Source: Stramenopiles sp. TOSAG23-3 (taxonomy: Eukaryota > Sar). From it: DNA of 24,583 bases. A model generated the notes under the pieces. That model was not told where the DNA came from. It did no database searches and was given only the letters and a program-made list of their open reading frames with translations. The translations under genes were made by a program, and so were the position numbers. Location of the stretch: contig LT642302.1 in the NCBI GenBank assembly GCA_900128585.1, positions 1 to 24,583 on the forward strand, in the 5' to 3' direction. How positions within the stretch are numbered: the first letter of the stretch is position 1; each line of letters begins with the position of its first letter. This document shows, one piece after another, positions 15,512 through 23,416 of the stretch.

Positions 15512-18500
15512 ATGTCAACCGTGCGTGTCGTCGAAGAGCTACGGCGAAGCAAGCGCTCGTCGCCGTCCTTCCCGGACCGTCGCTCTCCAACGAGCAAGGC
15601 AACGCGGCGTGGCAAAAAAGGAACGTCTGGAAAATCTGGCAAGAAGGCAATGACCCCATCGCTGAGGGATTACCTTGACAGACCCGAGATAATCGCGAAC
15701 ATTATGGAGCTTACCCCAGTCTCGCCCGTCGTGGACGTGGCGGTGCCCGCCCCGAGACTATCCAGGCCAACGTCAACAAGCAGCCATGCTAACAGCACTT
15801 TTGAAGAGACGCTGTTGTCGCACGATCGACAGCAGCTCACGGCAACAGTCTTGGGAACACCATTAATAGATTTAGCAGAGCCTAAGTTGCACTCTCAGGC
15901 CCACTCAGGAAATCCTCCGCGAACCGAGCAGGTCAATGTACAGACGGGGGGCAAGAAAGGCATACTTTTGGGCAACGGGCTACAACCTCCCGTATTTTCT
16001 ACAATGTCCCACGCGATGAAGAAGAAAGTTGCACGTTTGCCGGACCCAAACGAGTTCGAGCAAAAGTGTTTGGACACGTTCGAGAAACGTTTTATAAAGG
16101 GCCAAGTGGACTTGTCCTTAGAAAGCCCTATGCTGTACAGTGGTCTCAAGAAGGGGGTGAAGGTTGCGCGAAGGCGCAAGCACAGCGGCAAGGACTTGGC
16201 GGCGTCCCGAAGCCTCTTCAAACGAAAGAAAAAGCCCCAGGCGTCGGTCCCGAAAATGCCCAGCCCGTCCAAGGCGCAAGCCAAGCCATCAGAAAATGAG
16301 GGCAAGGCCGCTGCCACGAAGGCAGCTGAAGAGACTGAGGGCGAGGTCTCGGGGCGGGAGAAAGAAGAAACCGACGGTCCGCCAACCGAGGGGGGGGCGG
16401 CGCCGAACGTCGCAGTCGCCGCGCCCTCGGGAGACAGTCAAGTCGCATCGCCCCCTGAAAACAGAAAGAAACTTAAAACGGCCAACAGCGACAGAATTTT
16501 TGAAGAAATCGACGCGTCTCAGCCAACCGTAGCGTATGGGGAAGACTACCGAAACGACCGGTTTTCCATTCCGCTAGACCGGGGTGCGGGTCCGCCAAAG
16601 CTAACCCCACCGCACGAGGAGCTCGTCGTTCAGCACTACGAAGACGAAATGAAAAAGTTGACGGGGGAGCTCGGCGATATTGAACGACAAAACGAGTTGG
16701 AGAACCGTGGGCTCAAACGCTTGGTAAAGGTACAGAAAGTTCGTGTTCTGGCGTTTCAGGACAAGGAACACGAAGAGACGAAAATGTCGTTCGACACTGT
16801 TGGGGAAACAATCCAAAAAATCGACGACACGATCGAGCAGAAACTCAAAGAGGCACGGGACTCCCTTCCAGACAATTTCTTGTTTGAACACGGCCTTGGG
16901 AAATTCGTGAAAGAGCGAGGTGCAAACACTGTCCTGAAGTGTTTTCGAAGGCTTCAGAACCAGCTGTTGCACACGGGGATGGAGCACTGGCAAAGTTTTC
17001 TGAAAATGGAAAGGCACGCCGAAAAGGTGTGGGCCACAATCGTGCTCCAGAAAATTGCCAGGGGGTTCCTTGCACGGTTGGAAATGGAGCTGATCCGAAA
17101 AGAAAAGATTATACAAGACGAGCGGGAGCACGACCGGCTGGCCCGGCTGTTCAAGCTGAGGTACGACTCGGCGGTCTACATCCAGAAAATGTACCGCGGA
17201 AAACTTGGGAGGCGCTTTGTTAGGAACCAGTACCTGCGAATCGAGTCGGCGCTGGTAATCCAGAGGTTCGTTCGGTACACGCAGTCAAAGTTTTTGCTGC
17301 TCATGAAGCGCGCCATGTGGCTGCGAAAGAATGGCGCCGCCACGATCATCCAGTGCTGCTGGCGGGGCATGAAGGGTAGGTACAGGGCAAGGATTGTTCG
17401 CAAAATTCGTCGGGCAGAGAAAATGGTTGAGTGGGAAGAAGAGAAACACTTTGTGCTACAGGATGCGTTCAAGAAAGAGGGTGCCGCAGTGCAAATCCAG
17501 TACTGGTGGATCATGGTCAGGCTTCGCCATGAATTCCTTCGAATGAGAAAGCTGTTGAAGCGAAGGCGCGTTTCGGTGCTCCAGAGGGCGTACCGCTGCT
17601 ACCGTGCGCGCGTTCGGGCGGCGGAGCTACGGGCGATCCGCGACGAAAAGCTTGCAAAGGACAACGCTGCGGCCCTGACGATCCAGAAGGCCTGGCACCG
17701 CAAGCGAGCATACATGAGAGTGCGAGCCAAGCTGCGGCGGATAGAAGAGGAGAAGGCCAAGCACTTGGAGAAGCTGAAGCACCAGGGGGAGGAGAGGAAA
17801 ATTCACCTGAAGATTCTATCCGACATTACGGGCGACCCCATTGACATCAACATGACGACGGTGCACCGAAAATTATTTCATCTGAGAAAAATGCTGAACC
17901 CGTTCGAGAAAGCCCGGGAGGAGAAGGCAGCGCTGAAACTTCAAAAGTGCTTTCGCGGAATGAGGGCTCGCAAGCGCTTGGGCGGCAACAGGCAGAAGCA
18001 CCATTTGGAGTACCGGCGAAACTTGAAGCTCAAGAGGCTGGAGGCGAGCAAGACCATCCAGCGGTTCTGGCGCGGCTTGGTCGGGCGGCGATTGTTTCTG
18101 AAAGCCCGAAGGATTCGCATGGCAATACGGGTCCAGGCGCGCTTTCGTGGGTGGAAAGGCCGCCAGCTCGCCCTTGCACGCGGGATTCAATGGTACGCTG
18201 CAATCCGAATCCAGGCGTCTTTCCGTGGGTACTACCAAAGGATCCACTTTCAGGAGTACGTCCGGCAGACAAAACTGACCATCCGTTCCGCCACTACAAT
18301 AGAGCGCATTGCGCGGGGCTTCATCTGCCGAATGCACTACGAAAAGGAACTGGAGCGGCAGCGCTGGCTGAGCGAGCTGCGCATGCGGGGGCGCACCGAG
18401 CTGCAGGCCTGTGCGCTGCTTGCGCGCGACCACTTGCTGCTGAAGGAAGCCAAAAAGTCAAAAAAATTCAAGGGTGCCACGCAGGCGCTGTTCCACAAAC

Positions 18501-20836
18501 TTTGCGAAATGTCCAGGTCCAAGGAGGGCATAAGCAATTCGATGTTCCTGAAGCTTGGGAAAGAGTGCGGTTTTGTAGACAACCGAAGGGTAAAGCTGAA
18601 CACGCTGGACTTGGCGATATCGAAGGCAAAGGGGAACAGCAAAACAAACGGAACGGGAACGGGCGCCGGGAACCTGACCTACCCAGAGTTCGCGTTTGCG
18701 CTTCGGTATTTGGCCGACACCAGGTACAAGAAGACTGAGGCGGTCCGAAGGCAAACGGGCAGTGACGCGAGAATGGTCAAGTTCTGCTTTGCCCACATTT
18801 TGACGGACGGCACGGGCGACGCGAAGATGAAGCGGCAGCACTTGAAGAAGCACATTCCAAAGTGGGTCCACCCCTTTTGCAAGCGAATGGACGAGCTGCA
18901 GGACGAGTACTTGGGCCTATACGCGCGAAAAATTCAGGGACACATTCGCGGGGATATTGGGAGAAACATGTACGCGGCGGCAAAGGTTAGAATCAAGAAG
19001 GAGCGGGAGCGCGCGAAAATGATCCGGGCGTCCCTCATGATATCGAAGCATCAGCGCATTCGCAAAGCGAAGCGGGTGCTGGCGAACATGGCGGGCCAGA
19101 TTATTCAAAAGTACGTCGACCCCAAGACGGGATTCTTCTACTACTACAACCCGAGGACAGGGCACCGGTCGGTAAAGAAGCCAGAAATTCTGGGCAGCCA
19201 AGACGTGGCAAAGCCGTTCGAGCTCCCGGACAAGCACACCGAATACGTCGTCCTGTGTGCCAACTGCTCCACAAAGAGCGCAAAAGTGTTCTGCGAGCCC
19301 TGCGGGGACGCGTACTGCAATGACTGCTTCACCACGCTGCACTCGAAAGGGAAAAAAGCGTCTCACCACAGGGACAAAATGCCGATGTGCTCCTACTGCG
19401 AGTACCAGGCCGCGACGCGCTATGACCGATTTCACAAACAGTTTTGCGACTCTTGCTACGACTACCAGTACGAAGACACCATGCAGGCCAAGACGTACAC
19501 CCACATCGTTCTGCCGTGCTGCGAGTGCAACGCCCGCGCGTGCAAGTGGCGCTGCAAAGAGTGCGAGGACGTGTTCTGCACGCCGTGCTTTGGAAAAATT
19601 CACAGCTCCGGGAAACGGGCGCTTCACACGAACATTCCCCTGACATACTACACTGTCAAAATGGAGAGTCAGCGACTGGCAATGGAGAGGGAGGCAAAGC
19701 GCAAGATTGCGGCCGCAGAGGAAGAGAGCAGGATGGGGATCGTTCGCCAGGAGAAGCTGGAGTACATTGCGCGGAAACTGCAGGCACTATGGCGTGGCAG
19801 GCAGGGCCGGGCCGAGGGAAAGGCGTACTTGAAGGTGGAGCGAAAGAAGATGAGGCACCATTACCGCCAATCGAAGGTGGACAACAACACAAAGAAGACG
19901 GCAAAGTACATGGCGGCCAGTATCTTTGGGGTAGAGGAAATCCTAGAGACAGACACTCCGCGAACCAGGGCGCGTAAAGAGAGGGCGCTCTTGAGGGACC
20001 CTACCAAGGCCCTAAAGCACTTAAACGAGCACGCCTTTGAGTTCCAAATAAAGGAGGAGGGGAAGCTCCTGCCTCACTTAGTCAACGTTTACCCTCAGGA
20101 GGTTGAGTTCGAAACGCTGGGCGATTTGCGGGACCACTTAAAGCCGGGCGACCGTGTACGCATCGGCGTTGCGGACTCGTACGTCATCAACGTGGAGTCC
20201 GACGTGGACCCCGACAAGGACGAGGAGGAAAAGAGCGGGCGCAAGTACACCCACCAGTTCATGTGTTTGGACCGTCCCTGGGCCACCGAAAAACTCCTCA
20301 ACACGAAGATCTACAAGTTGCGGCCGCCGCCGAGAAAGATTGGGCTGAACGCGGAGCTGAAAAAGCTGGCGATGGAGAAAACAAAAGGGCTGCGGGGGGT
20401 GTACAGCGAGAGCACCGGGGCGTTTTTTGGAAAGCTGTCGAACGCGGCCGCCACGGTGGGAAAGGCGACCGGGATTGGCATGGCAAAGAAGGCGGCAGAT
20501 TTTTACAAGAACACAGCCGATCGAGCCATTAGCCACTCCCTGCAGCCCGAGCGTACCCCTGGGGCATTCGAAAAGGAGCGCCGCTACTGGACCGAGAACG
20601 ACAACGGGGACGGAACGTTCTACTACTACAACAGGATTACCGACGAAACCACGTGGGAGAAACCAGAGTGTCTGCTGAACGCCGCGGAGATGAAAGAGTT
20701 CAAGAAGAAGGAGGCCGAGAAGAAGGCCAGGGAGGACGAAATCGCCGCTCAGAAGCAAATGCTCGAGTTCAAGAAGGCACAGCGAGAAAAGGCCAAAGCA
20801 GGTCGGGGCGGCAGGGGAAAAGGTCGCCGGCGGTAA
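15512..20836 (+). CDS. IQ-repeat / p25-alpha / B-box / WW scaffold, 1774 aa
   Basis: The frame opens at a GTG four codons upstream; the ATG at 15512 (G at -3) is the likely start. In order: Ser/Pro/Lys-rich low-complexity head (1-330); probable coiled coil (~365-450); twelve IQ-type calmodulin/light-chain binding motifs (~507-947, e.g. VLQKIARGFLAR, YIQKMYRGKLGRR, TIQRFWRGLVGRR); a p25-alpha/TPPP-like domain (~990-1075, with GKECGFVDN and LTYPEFAFALRYLA); a further IQ (~1137); a WW-like unit (1195-1224) with Tyr1201 and Val1221 in the tryptophan positions; two CONSTANS/B-box-type zinc-binding units (from C1249 and C1336) with an extra Cys cluster between; IQ 14 (~1420); a canonical WW (W1693, W1715, P1718); and a Lys/Glu-rich tail ending GRGGRGKGRRR. 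TPPP domains bind tubulin and IQ motifs bind calmodulin, so a Ca2+-regulated cytoskeletal or ciliary scaffold is the best inference. No motor or kinase domain is present. Confidence 0.92.
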   Translation: MSTVRVVEELRRSKRSSPSFPDRRSPTSKATRRGKKGTSGKSGKKAMTPSLRDYLDRPEIIANIMELTPVSPVVDVAVPAPRLSRPTSTSSHANSTFEETLLSHDRQQLTATVLGTPLIDLAEPKLHSQAHSGNPPRTEQVNVQTGGKKGILLGNGLQPPVFSTMSHAMKKKVARLPDPNEFEQKCLDTFEKRFIKGQVDLSLESPMLYSGLKKGVKVARRRKHSGKDLAASRSLFKRKKKPQASVPKMPSPSKAQAKPSENEGKAAATKAAEETEGEVSGREKEETDGPPTEGGAAPNVAVAAPSGDSQVASPPENRKKLKTANSDRIFEEIDASQPTVAYGEDYRNDRFSIPLDRGAGPPKLTPPHEELVVQHYEDEMKKLTGELGDIERQNELENRGLKRLVKVQKVRVLAFQDKEHEETKMSFDTVGETIQKIDDTIEQKLKEARDSLPDNFLFEHGLGKFVKERGANTVLKCFRRLQNQLLHTGMEHWQSFLKMERHAEKVWATIVLQKIARGFLARLEMELIRKEKIIQDEREHDRLARLFKLRYDSAVYIQKMYRGKLGRRFVRNQYLRIESALVIQRFVRYTQSKFLLLMKRAMWLRKNGAATIIQCCWRGMKGRYRARIVRKIRRAEKMVEWEEEKHFVLQDAFKKEGAAVQIQYWWIMVRLRHEFLRMRKLLKRRRVSVLQRAYRCYRARVRAAELRAIRDEKLAKDNAAALTIQKAWHRKRAYMRVRAKLRRIEEEKAKHLEKLKHQGEERKIHLKILSDITGDPIDINMTTVHRKLFHLRKMLNPFEKAREEKAALKLQKCFRGMRARKRLGGNRQKHHLEYRRNLKLKRLEASKTIQRFWRGLVGRRLFLKARRIRMAIRVQARFRGWKGRQLALARGIQWYAAIRIQASFRGYYQRIHFQEYVRQTKLTIRSATTIERIARGFICRMHYEKELERQRWLSELRMRGRTELQACALLARDHLLLKEAKKSKKFKGATQALFHKLCEMSRSKEGISNSMFLKLGKECGFVDNRRVKLNTLDLAISKAKGNSKTNGTGTGAGNLTYPEFAFALRYLADTRYKKTEAVRRQTGSDARMVKFCFAHILTDGTGDAKMKRQHLKKHIPKWVHPFCKRMDELQDEYLGLYARKIQGHIRGDIGRNMYAAAKVRIKKERERAKMIRASLMISKHQRIRKAKRVLANMAGQIIQKYVDPKTGFFYYYNPRTGHRSVKKPEILGSQDVAKPFELPDKHTEYVVLCANCSTKSAKVFCEPCGDAYCNDCFTTLHSKGKKASHHRDKMPMCSYCEYQAATRYDRFHKQFCDSCYDYQYEDTMQAKTYTHIVLPCCECNARACKWRCKECEDVFCTPCFGKIHSSGKRALHTNIPLTYYTVKMESQRLAMEREAKRKIAAAEEESRMGIVRQEKLEYIARKLQALWRGRQGRAEGKAYLKVERKKMRHHYRQSKVDNNTKKTAKYMAASIFGVEEILETDTPRTRARKERALLRDPTKALKHLNEHAFEFQIKEEGKLLPHLVNVYPQEVEFETLGDLRDHLKPGDRVRIGVADSYVINVESDVDPDKDEEEKSGRKYTHQFMCLDRPWATEKLLNTKIYKLRPPPRKIGLNAELKKLAMEKTKGLRGVYSESTGAFFGKLSNAAATVGKATGIGMAKKAADFYKNTADRAISHSLQPERTPGAFEKERRYWTENDNGDGTFYYYNRITDETTWEKPECLLNAAEMKEFKKKEAEKKAREDEIAAQKQMLEFKKAQREKAKAGRGGRGKGRRR

Positions 20837-21513
20837 ACGGTAATTGTAGATGGAGGCTGGGAGGGAAGTGGTGCCACAGAATGGAACTGTTGCACGAATG
20901 CATGATGAAATTGAAGGAAGAAGAAGAAAAAATTCATGAATTAATTATAATGCTATTCTTCCTACATTATATATTACAGCATATATTTGTAAGGTATATA
21001 AAATATTTAAATCTATATCTACTATATATTATGCTGTCTTTTATATAAATAGTTTTCATTATATATTATAATCCTTAACTACTAATCAATTGGATTTCTG
21101 TTTTTTTTGTGGTCTTCCACTGCTTGATTTTTTTATTTTTTAAGGTAATGTGATGCTGTGATCATGTTAATTATTTGGGTGGTGGGTGGTGGGTAAATAA
21201 ACAAAACCCACACAATACTATTCCTATGTGTATTTGTAGAGATAATTAGATTGATAAATAAACAAATATCCTTCTTCTCGCTCCATATTATAATACTCTA
21301 CACTATTACTATATATAATAATACTTGTACACCAAAAAAAAATTGAAGAAGAAAATCTGCTGCCCGCCCCAGATGAACAAACAGATCGCCCCGCCCCGTC
21401 TATTTAAAAATGAAACATTACGTGTTTACCACGCCGATAGAATTATTTACTTTACACGAATTTTCTCGACACAAAGTACCGTAAGCATTTGTGATACCTT
21501 AAGAAATACAACA
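20837..21513. other. AT-rich tandem spacer upstream of the carotenoid oxygenase
   Basis: This stretch contains the 3' end of the scaffold gene and the promoter of the next gene. It is mostly low-complexity A/T with ggtgggtggtgggt near 21180. The frame of the following gene stays open upstream to a TTG at 21325, but that stretch overlaps the promoter-like elements and is not called as coding. Confidence 0.5.
21387..21409 (+). promoter_or_regulatory. GC-box and TATA-like core promoter
   Basis: cgccccgccccg (21387-21398) is followed at once by tatttaaaa (21401-21409), about 105 bp before the ATG at 21514. A GC box next to a TATA-like element is a plausible core promoter. It would place transcription start downstream of the in-frame ATG at 21373, supporting 21514 as the start. 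Confidence 0.5.
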
Positions 21514-23283
21514 ATGAACCACTGCGCCGTTTTAAAGCTGGCACTTTTGCTGGCGCTCTCTGCCCGTGCCTTGACGGCACCTTCCTCGGACCCTGACCTT
21601 GGCTTTGACTTGCTGATGTCCGGAGTTGGTGGGGGGGAAATCATCCGTCAAACGTTAAAGGTTGAGGGGGAAATTCCGTCGTGGTTAGAGGGAACGTTGG
21701 TTCAGAACGGTGGTGGGAGGTTCGAGTGGCCGTCCAAGCTTCGCAGAAACTTGACCAACGCGGGAGATGGGTACGCAAAGCTCGACGTGTTCCAATTTTC
21801 GAACGGCTCGGTCACGTACACGTCAAAATTCTCTCGCTCACAGTGGTGGAACAAAAGCGTGGAGATACACGATATTTCGCCATCTCTGACGTTTGGCGTT
21901 CCCGAACCTCCTCGTAAATCGGACAAAGAAGGCCTGCCAAACGTTTTGGCGTCGAACGACAACCTTGCTGTGAACGTCATCGCCGTCCAAGACCGTATCC
22001 TGATGGTTAGCGACCAGCCGGGGTCGATAGAATTTTCCCAGGAAACGCTGGAGTTCGGAAAGCACAAGAGCCCGATGCCGGGGCCGTTTTGCGCGTTTAC
22101 GGACATTCCTGCCCTTCCGTTGGGGATGATGGGTTCGTTTGGGTCCGCGCACCCCCTTTGGACCGGGAGCTCGCTGGACAGTTCGGGGGATGCGTACGGC
22201 CTCCTGAACGTCCAAAGGCTGTCCACGCTTGACCACCGCCCGGAGCAGATTCGGCTCTTCAAAATAAGTGCAGAGGAGCAGAAAACCAAATCGACGGCAA
22301 ACCCATGGCTCACGCGACGAGCTGTCGCCACGATAAACATGCCCAAAGGAGAATTTGCCCCCTACATGCACTCGTTCTTTCTCGCAGGGGCCCCGGCCCC
22401 TACCCACGCCGTGCTGGTTCAGCACGCGATGAACATTGCAATGGCAGACTTGATCGCGGGCCTCGGCCTGAAGCCGATCTCTGCCGGCTTTGATATAGAC
22501 CTGTCCAGGCCGATGGTGTTTCACATCATCGGCCTCGAGTCTGGAAACGTGGAGAAGAAGATTCGAGTGAACATGACAGATTTTACCCCCGCCGCCTCGA
22601 ACAACTCGATGATTGTCAGCCACACCATCAATGGGTATTTTACAAAAGCGAACGCGAGCGTCCTGGTGCTTGACGTAATCGGGTACACTTTTCTGTTCTT
22701 CGACCGGTTCTCTTCGGACCAGATCAACAACAAAACGGCCCGGGACCATGGAGAGTTTTCCACGAAGCGGGCCAAAACCTTTCGTTTTCTTCTGGATGTG
22801 GATGCCGGCGTCGCCCTCGATGTTTTTGAGCTTTTCCCAAAGAGCGACTGGGAGTTTCCCATCATAAACGAAAATTTCAAAGGAAAGCCGTACTGCCACG
22901 CGTTCGGGTACGAGTTTCGCCACCAAGAGGGCGGGGAGGAGGGCGCGACGGGGATGGCAAAGATGGCAATGATCAAGTACAACGTGTGCGGGGGGCTGGA
23001 CAAGGCAACTGGGAAGCGAGAGGGGCAAACCTTTACAAGGCCATTTCACTACTTCAGCGAGCCGTGGTTTGTTCCGCGGCCGAACGGGACGAAGGAGGAC
23101 GATGGGGTGGTCCTTGTGCTTGCGCTGGATGGTGCGGCTGCCAAGGGGGTGCTGTACGTCTTGGACGCCTCCACCCTCGTGGTCCAAGCGACCCTTAGGC
23201 TTCCCGTGCTGGTCAATCTGAAAACACACGGGCGCTTTATTTGGAAGAAAGAGGTTGGGGTGAAGAAAGCGAGGGACGTTTAA
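21514..23283 (+). CDS. Carotenoid cleavage oxygenase with signal peptide
   Basis: The family (RPE65/BCO/CCD) uses a non-haem Fe(II) held by four histidines in a seven-bladed propeller to cleave or isomerise carotenoids or retinoids. I chose ATG 21514 (A at -3) because the product then begins with a clear secretory signal peptide (~1-22, hydrophobic LKLALLLALSARALTA). The in-frame ATG at 21373 would bury it. The 589-aa protein has the expected iron ligands: H213 (GSAHPLW), H286 (YMHSFFL), H337 (VFHIIG) and H572 (KTHGRF). The second-shell WEFPIIN (E447) and the N-terminal NGGGRFEWP motif, equivalent to NGPGMFE, are also present. An active oxygenase is expected. The signal peptide suggests an ER-lumenal, secreted or secretory-route organelle location. 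It lacks the Phe expected after a heterokont plastid signal. Substrate and cleavage site cannot be told from sequence alone. Confidence 0.92.
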   Translation: MNHCAVLKLALLLALSARALTAPSSDPDLGFDLLMSGVGGGEIIRQTLKVEGEIPSWLEGTLVQNGGGRFEWPSKLRRNLTNAGDGYAKLDVFQFSNGSVTYTSKFSRSQWWNKSVEIHDISPSLTFGVPEPPRKSDKEGLPNVLASNDNLAVNVIAVQDRILMVSDQPGSIEFSQETLEFGKHKSPMPGPFCAFTDIPALPLGMMGSFGSAHPLWTGSSLDSSGDAYGLLNVQRLSTLDHRPEQIRLFKISAEEQKTKSTANPWLTRRAVATINMPKGEFAPYMHSFFLAGAPAPTHAVLVQHAMNIAMADLIAGLGLKPISAGFDIDLSRPMVFHIIGLESGNVEKKIRVNMTDFTPAASNNSMIVSHTINGYFTKANASVLVLDVIGYTFLFFDRFSSDQINNKTARDHGEFSTKRAKTFRFLLDVDAGVALDVFELFPKSDWEFPIINENFKGKPYCHAFGYEFRHQEGGEEGATGMAKMAMIKYNVCGGLDKATGKREGQTFTRPFHYFSEPWFVPRPNGTKEDDGVVLVLALDGAAAKGVLYVLDASTLVVQATLRLPVLVNLKTHGRFIWKKEVGVKKARDV

Positions 23284-23416
23284 GGTGTTGATAAAAAAAG
23301 TGTAAGTGAAAGGTATAAGATAATTTAATTCGTGTGTGTGTGTTTTAACATTAGTAACGCACGGGCTTCCTTTGTGCAAACTTCACCGCCGACGCACGCG
23401 CGCGCACACCAATCGA
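23284..23416. other. Short convergent spacer with alternating Pu/Py tracts
   Basis: These 133 bp separate two stop codons. They contain cgtgtgtgtgtg (about 23331-23342) and cgcacgcgcgcgcacac (about 23393-23409), both alternating purine-pyrimidine and able in principle to adopt Z-DNA. A tgtaag lies near 23301. Confidence 0.6.

Noticed and set aside
15512-20836. A myosin or abnormal-spindle (ASPM-like) identity for the IQ-rich protein
   Set aside because: No motor domain, calponin-homology domain or ASH domain is visible; only the IQ array is shared.
21838-23379. Minus-strand frame of 513 codons opposite the carotenoid oxygenase
   Set aside because: It is a shadow of a recognised gene, with His/Arg/Gly-rich composition typical of antisense GC3-rich coding DNA.
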